DNA from: Erysipelothrix sp. HDW6A
GTDB taxonomy: Bacteria; Bacillota_I; Bacilli_A; Erysipelotrichales; Erysipelotrichaceae
NCBI RefSeq assembly: GCF_011400295.1
Contig: NZ_CP049859.1
Coordinates: 930,001-994,000, forward strand
Direction of reading: 5' to 3'
Length of the DNA: 64,000 nt
Position 1 is the first letter of the stretch. Every line of letters begins with the position of its first letter. The notes under the pieces are model-generated. The model was not told the origin of the DNA. It did no database searches and was given only the letters and a program-made list of their open reading frames with translations. Shown here piece by piece: positions 34,219 to 42,985 of the stretch. The position numbers were made by a program, and so were the translations under genes.

Positions 34219-35025
34219 ATGGAGAATCTGATTACAGTCTTGAATTCCCTTGGTTTCACAGAAAACGAAGCTAAAGTCTATATTGCTTTACTACAAACTG
34301 GTCCACAGAATGGCTATGAAGTAAGTAAGTCAAGTGGTGTACCACGTAGTAAGGTGTATGTGCTTTTAGAACGACTTGTAAATAAGGGTGTACTTTCAAA
34401 TTCACACAACGGAAGAAACGTAATTTATAAAGCAGAACCAGTTTCAAGGATTGAAAAAATGGCTGTTTTTGAACTGCAAAAATCTCTGGATGTGTTACGA
34501 AGTGAGTCAAGCAAAATAAATGAAATCGGGGACGACGATCAGATTTGGCATTTATCAGGTTATGACAAGGTGCTTCTACGAGTTGCAGAAATGATCGAAG
34601 AAGCACAAGAAGAAATACTTATTCAAATATGGAAACCTGAATTAATTAAAGCAATAGAGTCACGAATCCGTGATAAAGAAACGACTGCAAAAGTAGCAGT
34701 AATTCTTTATGATGAATCTCAACATTACGAACATTCTCTACAAAATGTGTTTACTCATGGATTTGAGAAACGCTTACTTGAAGAAAATGAAGCACGTTGG
34801 TTGACCGTTGTGATAGATTCAAAAGAAGTAATATATGCAACGATTCCTAATACTCAACAGACAAGCGCAATTCATACAAAGAATAAAAGCATGGTTTGGT
34901 TCTCTCAAGAATACGTCAGACATGATGCATTCTGTTTAAAAATGTTAAGAGATTTCCCAGAAGAAACACGACAACAATACGGGGACGATATGCGTAGTCT
35001 TAGAGATATTTTCACACTTCAATAG
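34219..35025 (+). CDS. TrmB-family transcriptional regulator
   Basis: A 268-residue protein with an N-terminal TrmB winged helix (GFTENEAKVYIALLQTGPQNGYEVSKSSGVPRSKVYVLLERL) and a C-terminal PLD-like effector-binding region with EEAQEEILIQIW. TrmB-type proteins sense sugars or other small molecules. GAAAGGAG precedes ATG. It lies 9 bp before the TauE/SafE permease gene and reads the same way, so it most likely regulates that operon; the ligand is unknown. The 200 bp upstream hold only the promoter area. Confidence 0.88.
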   Translation: MENLITVLNSLGFTENEAKVYIALLQTGPQNGYEVSKSSGVPRSKVYVLLERLVNKGVLSNSHNGRNVIYKAEPVSRIEKMAVFELQKSLDVLRSESSKINEIGDDDQIWHLSGYDKVLLRVAEMIEEAQEEILIQIWKPELIKAIESRIRDKETTAKVAVILYDESQHYEHSLQNVFTHGFEKRLLEENEARWLTVVIDSKEVIYATIPNTQQTSAIHTKNKSMVWFSQEYVRHDAFCLKMLRDFPEETRQQYGDDMRSLRDIFTLQ

Positions 35026-35034
35026 GAGGGTAAG

Positions 35035-35907
35035 ATGAATATCTTAACGATAATTTTAGTGTTAATCGTATTAGTGAATGGTGTCTTTGCAATTAGATTT
35101 GTTAAAGATTTACTGAAAAACAAAGGGGAGGTAATGAAAGAACCTGGAAATCCAATTATGATGGCTTTTGTGGAGTTCTTTATCTTTCTTTTATCAACAT
35201 TTGGAATTTCGGATTTTGCTATTGGGGCAGCAGTTTATCCAAAGTTAAAATGGACTACTGATGAAAAATTACCGGGGACACTTAACACGCAATGTGTTAT
35301 TCCGGTAGCGGTAATGGCTTTATCCTATATTTCTTCCATTGATGTAGACCTCACAACATTATTAGTGGCTATTATTGCTCAAGTTGTTGGTGCATATATT
35401 TCACCACGTTATGTTGTAAAACTACCTGTACGAATTATTAAACGTTTTGTAGCAACAGGTCTTATAATTGCTGCTGGATTAATTGTTGCTGGTAAAGTTG
35501 GAATTTATCCAACAGGTGGTACTGCAACAGGTTTAACAGGATTTAAACTTGTCTTACTTGGTGTCTTATCATTTGTATATGGTGCTGTTAATAACATTGG
35601 TATTGGCTCATATGCCTTAACCTCTGCAACTGTTTATGCTTTAGGTCTTAGTCCTTTAGTAGCATTCCCTATTATGATGGGTGCATGTACATTCTCAGTT
35701 CCAGTAGGTTCAATGCAATTTATTAAATTAGACAGTTATTCACGCAAGATTACACTCTTTGCAGCTATTTTTGGTTCATTAGGTGTTCTTGTTGCTGTCT
35801 TTGTAGTTAAGAGTCTTGATGTAGCATTATTACAATGGGTTGTTGTTGCTGTTGTATTGTTTAGTGCAGCTCAAATGATTGCTTCATCATCAAAGAAAGA
35901 GGCATAA
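35035..35907 (+). CDS. TauE/SafE-family membrane permease (copy 1)
   Basis: A 290-residue permease with about eight transmembrane segments and two related halves (STFGISDFAIG ... YGAVNNIGIGSYALT), typical of TauE/SafE (DUF81). The family exports or imports sulfonates, sulfite and organic anions. It is clearly paralogous to the protein at 48719: both have LNT(Q/E)C, YGA/FGA(V/I)NNIGIGSYA and PLVAFPIMMGACTFS. It sits between TrmB and an ornithine-cyclodeaminase-family gene, hinting at an amino- or imino-acid-related substrate. Confidence 0.87.
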   Translation: MNILTIILVLIVLVNGVFAIRFVKDLLKNKGEVMKEPGNPIMMAFVEFFIFLLSTFGISDFAIGAAVYPKLKWTTDEKLPGTLNTQCVIPVAVMALSYISSIDVDLTTLLVAIIAQVVGAYISPRYVVKLPVRIIKRFVATGLIIAAGLIVAGKVGIYPTGGTATGLTGFKLVLLGVLSFVYGAVNNIGIGSYALTSATVYALGLSPLVAFPIMMGACTFSVPVGSMQFIKLDSYSRKITLFAAIFGSLGVLVAVFVVKSLDVALLQWVVVAVVLFSAAQMIASSSKKEA

Positions 35908-35908
35908 T

Positions 35909-36895
35909 ATGAAAATTAAAGTATTAGATAAAGAAAGTATTGATAAAGTTTACACAATTTCTGACGCAATCCAAGCAAATAAGGATGCATTCGCAATTTA
36001 TTCAAAGGGAGCTTCAGATATCCCATTACGTACCAACATTGATGTAAAAGAATACAATGGTCAAAGCTTGTACATGCCAGGTTACGCAAAAGATGCTCAT
36101 GCATTAGGTGTAAAGATTGTTTCTGTTTATCCAGATAACATTAATAAAGGAATCCCAAGTGTTCCGTCAACAATGGTTCTTATTGATGATGAGACAGGTC
36201 AAGTTATTGCACTACTTGATGGTACATACTTAACACAAGTACGTACTGGTGCAGTTGCAGGGGCTGCTACTGATGTACTAGCTCGTAAAGATTCCAAAGT
36301 ATTTACAATCTTTGGTGCTGGTGGTCAAGCAGAAGGTCAAGTTGCTGCAGTATTGGATGTAAGAGATATTGAGAAAGTGTATGTTTGTGACCTAGATAAA
36401 GTAAGATCACAAGAGTTTGCAGACAGTATGAGTAAGAAACACGGTATACCATTTATCGTTGCAGAAGACAGTGCTAAGGCTGTTAGAGAGTCCGATATCA
36501 TTACCTGTGTTACAACGACACGCCGACCACTCTTTAATCCAGAAGATGTAAAAGCAGGAACCCATATCAACGGTATTGGTTCGTACACTCCTGAGATGCA
36601 AGAGATTAATTCTGAAACCATTAAGAATGCTGATGGTGTCTATGTAGATACACGTGATGGTGTTCTTAATGAAGCTGGAGACTTTATTATTCCAATTGAA
36701 AAGGGTATTTTTGATGAAAATATCATTACCGGAGAACTTGGAGAAGTCATAAATAAAACAGCTCCAGGAAGATTTAGTGACGATCAAATTACCGTCTTTA
36801 AATCAACAGGATCTGCTGTGTTAGATGTTGTGAACGCTCGTAGAATTTATGATAAAGCAGTGTCTTTAGGCGAAGGTCCAGAAATTTCCTTATAA
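35909..36895 (+). CDS. Ornithine cyclodeaminase / mu-crystallin family enzyme
   Basis: A 328-residue NAD(P)-dependent enzyme. ATG 35909 follows AAAGAGG; the upstream in-frame extension lies in the permease gene. Motifs are LRTNIDVKEYNGQSLYMPGY, the Arg-Thr-Gly pair QVRTGAVAGAA, and the Rossmann loop FGAGGQAEGQ. The family includes ornithine cyclodeaminase, alanine dehydrogenase and Delta1-pyrroline-2-carboxylate (Pyr2C) reductase. With a permease whose paralogue sits by proC and a proline-racemase-family gene, Pyr2C reduction to L-proline is an attractive but unproven reading. Confidence 0.85.
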   Translation: MKIKVLDKESIDKVYTISDAIQANKDAFAIYSKGASDIPLRTNIDVKEYNGQSLYMPGYAKDAHALGVKIVSVYPDNINKGIPSVPSTMVLIDDETGQVIALLDGTYLTQVRTGAVAGAATDVLARKDSKVFTIFGAGGQAEGQVAAVLDVRDIEKVYVCDLDKVRSQEFADSMSKKHGIPFIVAEDSAKAVRESDIITCVTTTRRPLFNPEDVKAGTHINGIGSYTPEMQEINSETIKNADGVYVDTRDGVLNEAGDFIIPIEKGIFDENIITGELGEVINKTAPGRFSDDQITVFKSTGSAVLDVVNARRIYDKAVSLGEGPEISL

Positions 36896-36901
36896 GTAAT
36901 G

Positions 36902-36928
36902 AAGTGTGATGTTAAGTCACACTTTTTT
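36902..36928. terminator. Terminator between convergent operons
   Basis: AAGTGTGA-TGTTAAG-TCACACTT followed by TTTT. It ends the plus-strand operon and abuts the stop of the minus-strand chrA gene. Confidence 0.88.
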
Positions 36929-37463
36929 ATTGCAACAATTCTAAGAAATAGACTCCAGATCCTAAAGAAGCGACGATGAGAAGCACAAGAACAGTATTAG
37001 TTTTATATTTAAAACGTAAGAGTACGGTTACTAAAATCGCTAGGATAGATGTTAGTAAGGAAGTGTCGTCCTTAAGAGTATTTACCACTAAACTCAGTGC
37101 AACTGCAGATATCATTGCGATGGCAGCTACTTTAATATAAGAGAGAAATTTTGAAATGATTTTGTTTTCTTGAAATGTCTTTTCAAATTTAAGTAAGAGA
37201 CTTGAGAAGACAAGGGAAGAAGAACATACAGCTATGGTTGCTAGAATAGCTCCCATTAGTCCAAAAGTAATGTATCCAACATAAGTAGCTGAATTAACTG
37301 CAATGGGTCCTGGTGCCAGTAAATCAAGGGCATTAAGGTCGTAGAACTGTTGGGAAGTGATCCCTAACTTAGCAGATTCCTCGAAAATTAAGGAAAGCAT
37401 TGCATAGCCTCCACCAAAACCTAAGAAACTTATTTTTAGAAATGTAGTAATAAGATTAATCAT
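36927..37463 (-). CDS. Chromate transporter, ChrA half-protein (second pair, second gene)
   Basis: A 178-residue CHR protein (KISFLGFGGGYAMLSLIFEE ... APGPIAVNSATYVGY). ATG at 37463 on the minus strand has GGAGGT 5 bp upstream; the in-frame ATG at 37475 is less well placed. It overlaps the end of its upstream partner by 8 bp. The pair is a diverged duplicate of the pair at 20075-21153. Confidence 0.85.
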   Translation of the reverse strand: MINLITTFLKISFLGFGGGYAMLSLIFEESAKLGITSQQFYDLNALDLLAPGPIAVNSATYVGYITFGLMGAILATIAVCSSSLVFSSLLLKFEKTFQENKIISKFLSYIKVAAIAMISAVALSLVVNTLKDDTSLLTSILAILVTVLLRFKYKTNTVLVLLIVASLGSGVYFLELLQ

Positions 37464-38004
37464 GGTGACCTCCATGTGCTAGAAATCCATAGACTGAATA
37501 AACAAGACACAGCATGATAACGTAAACAGTTGATCCAGGTAGTAAATATAAAAAGAGTGTAAGTACTACTGTAATGAGCAGTTTAATATGGTCGTTCCTT
37601 ATAATTACAGGAGCCATATCCAATACTGCTTCAAAGATAAACACTCCTGCTGTTGCGCGTACTGCTGCCATGATATAAGAGATTACACCGGTTTGTGGGA
37701 TAAGTGTGTACAGCATGGTAAGAAGACTCATAATAACTAGTACTGGCAATATGGCACCAAAACATGCGAAAAATTGACCTTTCCTGTTGTTGATTTTATA
37801 GCCAAGTAAGCTTGCCGTGGTGACAGCAGTAACTCCTGGAATAGATTGTCCAAGACTTACATAATGATAGAAGTCTTCTGTTGATAGATACTGATGTTTT
37901 ATTACAAATGTTTCGTGAAGCATGGGTACAGAAGCAAGACCACCTGAGAACGTTACAGTACTCGTTAACGCAAAAGTTTTAAATAATTGATTGTTTCGAT
38001 TCAT
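37456..38004 (-). CDS. Chromate transporter, ChrA half-protein (second pair, first gene)
   Basis: A 182-residue CHR protein with TFALTSTVTFSGGLASVPML in place of the usual FGGG (here FSGG) and LGQSIPGVTAVTTASLLGY. It is the first gene on the minus strand and divergent from lysR, with GGAGGAA before ATG. The altered motif and His-rich end (HGGHHD) set it apart from the first pair; it may transport a different anion. Confidence 0.85.
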   Translation of the reverse strand: MNRNNQLFKTFALTSTVTFSGGLASVPMLHETFVIKHQYLSTEDFYHYVSLGQSIPGVTAVTTASLLGYKINNRKGQFFACFGAILPVLVIMSLLTMLYTLIPQTGVISYIMAAVRATAGVFIFEAVLDMAPVIIRNDHIKLLITVVLTLFLYLLPGSTVYVIMLCLVYSVYGFLAHGGHHD

Positions 38005-38087
38005 AGTATTCCTCCGCTGTTATTATAAGCAAAATATCATTTAATTAAAAATTATAAAATGTTATAATGTTGATAAGAGGTACTTAT

Positions 38088-38975
38088 ATGACAATAGAGA
38101 AAATTAAAATGTTTCTAGCGGTCTATACAGAAGGATCTGTATCCAATGCCGCCAAGTTTTTACATGTTACCCAACCTGCCATTTCTCAAGGGATACAAGC
38201 ACTTGAGGAATGTCTGAATTGCAAACTGTTTAATCGCGAAGGACGAAAACTCGAACTTACGGCTGATGGTCATAAGTTTCTAATTCATGCACGACAAATT
38301 GTTAAAGCGTACGACGGAGCATTCCGTGACTTTACAGAAAAACAGGCGCATTTAAAAATAGGAAGTTCTCTCACCATTGCATCGTACTTGTTGTCGGAAT
38401 TTGTACAGTCTTACGAAGAAAATACAGGCAGTTATCTAAACGTTTCTTGTTGTAATATGCAAGCTATCAAAGAGATGATTGATAGTAATGAAATAGATAT
38501 TGCCTTTATTCAAGGAGTTATCAATACCCAAGAATATGCATACTATCCTTTAGGAGAGTTCCAGTTACTCTTTGTTGCAAGTCCTGAGTACACAGAACGT
38601 AGAAGCAAAGAAGGCTTTGTTGATGATTTTATTATTCGTGAAACAGGAAGTACGTACCGAACAATGTTTGAAACGGTTTGTGATGAACTGAACATGGTTC
38701 CCAATGTTAAGTGGGAAAGTACGAGTAATGGAGTTATTAAACAGGCGGTAATGAATAATCAAGGAATAGCATTATTATCACGAGAAGCAGTCGATGAGGA
38801 AATCGAAAGTGGTGAGCTCGTAGTCTTAAATATATACAATCAAACCTTGAGTGAACCGTATGGGCTTTTACTCAAACGTGCTAAGGCAGATAATCCTGAT
38901 ATCAAAGACTTTGTCGCTTACGGTCAAAAGTATTTTAATTCACTAAACAGTAGCCATAGCTTACTCAATGAGTAG
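38088..38975 (+). CDS. LysR-family transcriptional regulator
   Basis: A 295-residue LysR protein: HTH at about 1-60 (KMFLAVYTEGSVSNAAKFLHVTQPAISQGIQALEE) and a periplasmic-binding-protein-like effector domain. ATG 38088 follows AAGAGGTAC; the ORF extension to 38067 overlaps the -10 (TATAAT, 38063-38068). It is divergent from the chrA pair, the usual arrangement for a LysR controlling its neighbours. Confidence 0.92.
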   Translation: MTIEKIKMFLAVYTEGSVSNAAKFLHVTQPAISQGIQALEECLNCKLFNREGRKLELTADGHKFLIHARQIVKAYDGAFRDFTEKQAHLKIGSSLTIASYLLSEFVQSYEENTGSYLNVSCCNMQAIKEMIDSNEIDIAFIQGVINTQEYAYYPLGEFQLLFVASPEYTERRSKEGFVDDFIIRETGSTYRTMFETVCDELNMVPNVKWESTSNGVIKQAVMNNQGIALLSREAVDEEIESGELVVLNIYNQTLSEPYGLLLKRAKADNPDIKDFVAYGQKYFNSLNSSHSLLNE

Positions 38976-38983
38976 GCTTTTAT
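38958..38983 (+). terminator. Terminator of lysR
   Basis: AGCTTACTC-AAT-GAGTAGGCT stem, containing the stop codon, followed by TTTATTTTG. Confidence 0.85.
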
Positions 38984-39000
38984 TTTGCATACAATAAAAC

Positions 39001-39050
39001 TGACTATCGGTCAAAAATATATTGACTGCTGGTCAGTTTTGCGATATACT
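39001..39050 (+). promoter_or_regulatory. Promoter and twin TetR-type operators ahead of the V-ATPase operon
   Basis: TTGACT (39022-39027), 17-bp spacer, TATACT (39045-39050). Two inverted repeats of the form TGAC-N5-GTCA lie at 39001-39013 and 39023-39035; their centres are 22 bp apart (two helical turns) and the second covers the -35. This fits repression by the TetR protein encoded next. Confidence 0.8.
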
Positions 39051-39072
39051 GACAAAGTATTAGGAGATGATT

Positions 39073-39681
39073 ATGGTAAAACACAAAGATTCTGCATTAA
39101 GAAAACAAGAAATCGTAGATGGCGCTTTACGTCTATTTGTAGATCAGGGGTATGAACAAACATCGGTATCTCAGATTGCTAAAAAGATAGGTGTTGCCAA
39201 AGGTCTTGTCTATTATTATTTCGAATCGAAAGATGAAATTTTAGAACATGTTGTTGAGTACTTATGTGATCGACATGTTGAACGATTGGAAATAAAAATG
39301 GACACGGCTGATTACGATTTTTTAGATAGAATGCTGCTATTTATGGATGCATATTATGAAATCCATCCCTATACTGAATCACCAGCAACCTTATCATGGA
39401 GTCATAATTCTGTATTTGCTGAACTATTCCACAATATCTATTTAAAAAGAATTGATGGTATTTTGGAAGAAATTGTAGCAGAAGGTCAAGCACAAGGGTA
39501 CTTTGAATTGAAACACCCTAAAGGCATGATCATTATGACACTTGAAGGAATATTCGGATTAACACGCTATGGTGATGTAAGTCGAACAGCAGTAGTTGAA
39601 ATGATTGAGCAATCTCTAAACTTACCAGAGCAATCACTTAAGGAAAAAGGAACGATATTGTTACAGCATTTTAAAGATTAA
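39073..39681 (+). CDS. TetR-family transcriptional regulator
   Basis: A 202-residue TetR protein. The HTH lies at about 8-52 (IVDGALRLFVDQGYEQTSVSQIAKKIGVAKGLVYYYFESKDEIL) and an all-helical ligand domain follows. AGGAG at 39062-39066 fits ATG 39073 rather than the ATG at 39067. Twin TGAC/GTCA repeats over its promoter indicate autorepression. The first V-ATPase gene begins 13 bp after its stop, so it appears to be the first gene of that operon and its probable regulator. The inducer is unknown. Confidence 0.9.
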   Translation: MVKHKDSALRKQEIVDGALRLFVDQGYEQTSVSQIAKKIGVAKGLVYYYFESKDEILEHVVEYLCDRHVERLEIKMDTADYDFLDRMLLFMDAYYEIHPYTESPATLSWSHNSVFAELFHNIYLKRIDGILEEIVAEGQAQGYFELKHPKGMIIMTLEGIFGLTRYGDVSRTAVVEMIEQSLNLPEQSLKEKGTILLQHFKD

Positions 39682-39694
39682 GGAGGGGAAGTAT

Positions 39695-40015
39695 TTGAGC
39701 GACAAGTTATTAAGAATTGTAGAGTTCGAACAAGAACTACGGCAAGAAGAAGAATCAATGCCTGCTACTCTTGAGTCTGTAGTAGGAGATTATCGGACAA
39801 AAGCTCATCATCGTATCGCTAAAATGATGCGGGAGAATGAAGAGCAACATGAAGAGAATTTGAAACAAGCACGACACCGTGCAGAAGAAAAAGGCAATGA
39901 AATATATAAGAGTCGAGATAAGACTTTAGAAAGCGTAAAAAAAGACTACACGAACAATAAAACTAGTGCAATAGACATAATAATGGAAGAGGTGATGAAA
40001 CATGGCAATCGTTAA
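39695..40015 (+). CDS. V-type ATPase peripheral-stalk subunit (G/H type)
   Basis: A 106-residue, highly charged coiled-coil protein (EFEQELRQEEESMPATLESVVGDYRTKAHHRIAKM ...), the pattern of the stalk subunit called H in Thermus or NtpF in Enterococcus. It starts at TTG 39695, set by AAGGAGGGG 6 bp upstream. It is the first structural gene of the operon and overlaps subunit I by 14 bp. Assignment rests on position and composition. Confidence 0.8.
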   Translation: MSDKLLRIVEFEQELRQEEESMPATLESVVGDYRTKAHHRIAKMMRENEEQHEENLKQARHRAEEKGNEIYKSRDKTLESVKKDYTNNKTSAIDIIMEEVMKHGNR

Positions 40016-41930
40016 AATGAGTGAGTTTGATTTACTTGTGCGTAACGATCATGTGGAATCACTTCTTTTTGGTCTTCAACGCTATAAAAATGTGATGTTT
40101 GCGGATAAACTTGAACAGGTTGATGGTTTTAATCCCTTAAATCGTAATTTTAATTTTAAAGATAATCAGGAGAAGCAAGATCACATTCAATCAATACTAA
40201 AGAAACTGGCTTTGATTAAGAAAAAAGAAAGTAAAAAGAAGGGACAAGTCTTTGACAGTCTTAACTTGAAAACCATGAGTTTTGATGCCCTTCAACAGAT
40301 TGTAACAGATACAGATCTTGATAGTATTCTTGATATGTATGCTGAGTACTATGAAAGTGCAAGTCACTCCATTGAGTCCTATACTATTCACACTCCTTGG
40401 GATGACAAGAATTATTCTAGTGAGAAACTTATGAAACTTGAGAATGTGAAACCTATTATTGGAACCGTAAGCGAAGATAATATTGATGGTTTCTGTAGTG
40501 AACTCGCACTTGTTGAGGACATCTACTACATGTATCAAGCGAAGAATGAGCTTCATGATTCAGTCATAGTGATTATGCCAGAACCACTTTATCGCGATAA
40601 AGTCAAAGTCCTTGCGGAGAAATATGAAATGCAGGCTCGTTCCGCTGTATCTTTACATATCGAAGAACAAGTTAATACGATGAAGTTCTTTGTGAGTCAG
40701 ATGATTGATAAACGATTAAATATTGATGACCGTCTTTCTCGAATTGGTTTGTATCAAGAAATCCTACAAGCTCATTATGAAGCCTTACGAAATGAAGCTT
40801 TACGTGAGAAGATGGCTTTAAACTTCATTGCATCTAACCATGTAACTTTAATCAAAGGATGGATTTATACAGGTGAAGAAGAGGCATTTGAAAAGTGTGT
40901 CGCGATGGCCACTTCAGAGGTATATGACTTGGAAATTAAAGCAGCACCACTTCATTCACCAGATGTACCTATCAAACTAAAAAATAATAAGTTTGCGAAA
41001 GCATTTGAACCGATTACAAATATGTATTCTCAACCGCGTTATGATGAGATCGATCCAACCCCAATCTTTGCGCCGTTCTATGCATTCTTCTTTGGAATGA
41101 TGCTTGCTGATGTGGGTTATGGGCTTGTAATGGGAACTGTTATGTTCCTAGCATTAAAACTCTTGAATTTAAAGCAAGGCACAAAAGATATGATTCGTTT
41201 ACTTATGTATGTAAGTGTCCCAACAATGTTCTGGGGTATTATCTACGGATCTTTCTTTGGAGGGATGATACCTATACCTGCCATCATCGATATCAACAGT
41301 CAATTTAATATGGTCTTAGTGATGGCTCTTAGTTTTGGTATTATTCATCTTTTTATGGGTATTGGAGTAAAAGGATATATTTATTATCGTGACTATAAGA
41401 AACGATATATTTTATACGATGTAGTCTTTTGGTATATGACCTTAATTGGCTTAATTGTCCTTGTGAGCATGATGTTTACAGATTTCCTTGCACCTTACAG
41501 TCAAGTTGCAACGATTGTAATGGTACTGGGAATGGTTGGAATTGTTCTGACCAATGGTCGTGATGCAAAGACTCCCTTTGGAAAGCTTGCATCGGGTCTA
41601 TACAGTCTATATGGAATTACTAACTATATTGGAGATGTTGTTTCCTACTCTCGTTTAATGGCTCTAGGGCTTGCGGGAGCGTCCATCGGTGTTGCATTCA
41701 ACATGATGGTAGAAATGGTCTCTGGTGCAGGTATCCTTGGTGTTATCTTTGGTGCAGGTATCTTCATATTTGGACATACCTTTAACTTATTGATTAGTGG
41801 ATTGAGCTCCTATGTTCACTCCGCACGTCTAACCTATGTTGAATTCTTTGGAAAATTCTTCATTGGTGGAGGAAAAGCTTTTAAAGAATTTATAGAACAA
41901 CCAACATATATTGAATTGGAGGAGGAATAA
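40002..41930 (+). CDS. V-type ATP synthase subunit I
   Basis: The membrane subunit that carries ions between the proteolipid ring and the half-channels and anchors the stalks. The 642-residue protein has a soluble N-terminal half with coiled coils (about 1-330) and a C-terminal membrane half with about seven to eight segments (PIFAPFYAFFFGMMLADVGYGL ... VSYSRLMALGLAGASIGVAFN), where the Arg of YSRLMAL matches the essential channel Arg. GAGGTGAT precedes ATG inside the upstream gene. Normal length. Confidence 0.95.
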   Translation: MAIVKMSEFDLLVRNDHVESLLFGLQRYKNVMFADKLEQVDGFNPLNRNFNFKDNQEKQDHIQSILKKLALIKKKESKKKGQVFDSLNLKTMSFDALQQIVTDTDLDSILDMYAEYYESASHSIESYTIHTPWDDKNYSSEKLMKLENVKPIIGTVSEDNIDGFCSELALVEDIYYMYQAKNELHDSVIVIMPEPLYRDKVKVLAEKYEMQARSAVSLHIEEQVNTMKFFVSQMIDKRLNIDDRLSRIGLYQEILQAHYEALRNEALREKMALNFIASNHVTLIKGWIYTGEEEAFEKCVAMATSEVYDLEIKAAPLHSPDVPIKLKNNKFAKAFEPITNMYSQPRYDEIDPTPIFAPFYAFFFGMMLADVGYGLVMGTVMFLALKLLNLKQGTKDMIRLLMYVSVPTMFWGIIYGSFFGGMIPIPAIIDINSQFNMVLVMALSFGIIHLFMGIGVKGYIYYRDYKKRYILYDVVFWYMTLIGLIVLVSMMFTDFLAPYSQVATIVMVLGMVGIVLTNGRDAKTPFGKLASGLYSLYGITNYIGDVVSYSRLMALGLAGASIGVAFNMMVEMVSGAGILGVIFGAGIFIFGHTFNLLISGLSSYVHSARLTYVEFFGKFFIGGGKAFKEFIEQPTYIELEEE

Positions 41931-41933
41931 GAC

Positions 41934-42413
41934 ATGGGATTTTTTGAATTTATATATCAAAATGGTGGATTAGTAATGGCTGTGTTCGGAATGGCACTGG
42001 TGGTTATTATTCCTGGTATGAGTAGTGGTAAAGGTGTTGGGATGGTTGGTGAAGCAACTACAGGATTGATGATGGATGAACCTGAGAAATTTGGTAAGAG
42101 TTTACTTCTACAGATGATGCCTGCTTCCCAAGGTTTATATGGTTTCGTTATTGCGATTATGACATTAAGCCGTTTAACACCAAACATGCCTTTACAAGAA
42201 GGTTTATATATCTTTGTATCATGTTTGCCAATGGCAATTGTTGGTGGACCTACTGCTTTAGCTCAAGCTCGTGTTGCGGTAAGTGGTGTGCAACTCTTAG
42301 CCCGCAATGAAAATGAAATGACGAAGAATATAATTTATGCAGTTATGGTTGAAACCTATGCCTTACTTGCCTTTGTATCGTCAATTATCTTACTAAGTAC
42401 GGTGAGCTTCTAA
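41934..42413 (+). CDS. V-type ATPase proteolipid subunit K
   Basis: The rotor-ring subunit: 159 residues and four transmembrane segments, a duplicated hairpin as in Enterococcus hirae NtpK. Ligand positions known for Na+ in NtpK (Thr64, Gln65, Gln110, Glu139) correspond to Ser65, Gln66, Gln111 and Glu140 here (PASQGLYG, ALAQARVA, MVETYALL), and Leu61 to Met62. This favours Na+ as coupling ion. It lies 3 bp after subunit I, and its last base overlaps the start codon of subunit E. Confidence 0.95.
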   Translation: MGFFEFIYQNGGLVMAVFGMALVVIIPGMSSGKGVGMVGEATTGLMMDEPEKFGKSLLLQMMPASQGLYGFVIAIMTLSRLTPNMPLQEGLYIFVSCLPMAIVGGPTALAQARVAVSGVQLLARNENEMTKNIIYAVMVETYALLAFVSSIILLSTVSF

Positions 42414-42985
42414 TGACCCCAAAAGGTATTGAGTCAATCATTTCATCACTTCAACATGATGCTCAAACCGAATTTAATGCTCAAATTGAAACTGCACACC
42501 AAAAAGGTGAAGAGCGTTATCATGAAATGATTGCAGAAACACAAAATAGAATTAAGAATATTGAGAAGAATCAAAAAGAAGAATGCCGACATGTGTATCA
42601 ACGAAATGTGAAACGATACCAAAACGAAGCACAGAAAAGTATTGATGATTTGAAACATAGCTTTGTGAGTGAAGTCTTAAGTGAAGCTTTAAATAATCTT
42701 CAAACAATGGATGATGCAATGTTTGTGGAGCTTTTGAAGAATGTTTTGAAACGAGAAAATGGATCACAGAAACCACGAATTATTGTGGATAAATCGCGTT
42801 ATGAAGCTGCTTTGGCTGCACTAGGAACAGAATATCAAGTCATTCAAGATGAAGAAATGTCATCAGGGTTTATTCTAAACTTTAAAGATTATGATATAGA
42901 TTATGAGTTTTCGCACCTATTTCAATATAATAAAGAATCCTTTACAAAGCTTGCTTTACTTCATTTATTTGAGGAATCATTATGA
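42413..42985 (+). CDS. V-type ATP synthase subunit E
   Basis: Peripheral-stalk subunit of 190 residues. The N-terminal half is a charged coiled coil (HDAQTEFNAQIETAHQKGEERYHEM) and the C-terminal part is globular, the subunit E layout and length. It starts on the last base of the K stop (TAATG) and overlaps the next gene by 4 bp. Position between K and C supports the call. Confidence 0.86.
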   Translation: MTPKGIESIISSLQHDAQTEFNAQIETAHQKGEERYHEMIAETQNRIKNIEKNQKEECRHVYQRNVKRYQNEAQKSIDDLKHSFVSEVLSEALNNLQTMDDAMFVELLKNVLKRENGSQKPRIIVDKSRYEAALAALGTEYQVIQDEEMSSGFILNFKDYDIDYEFSHLFQYNKESFTKLALLHLFEESL

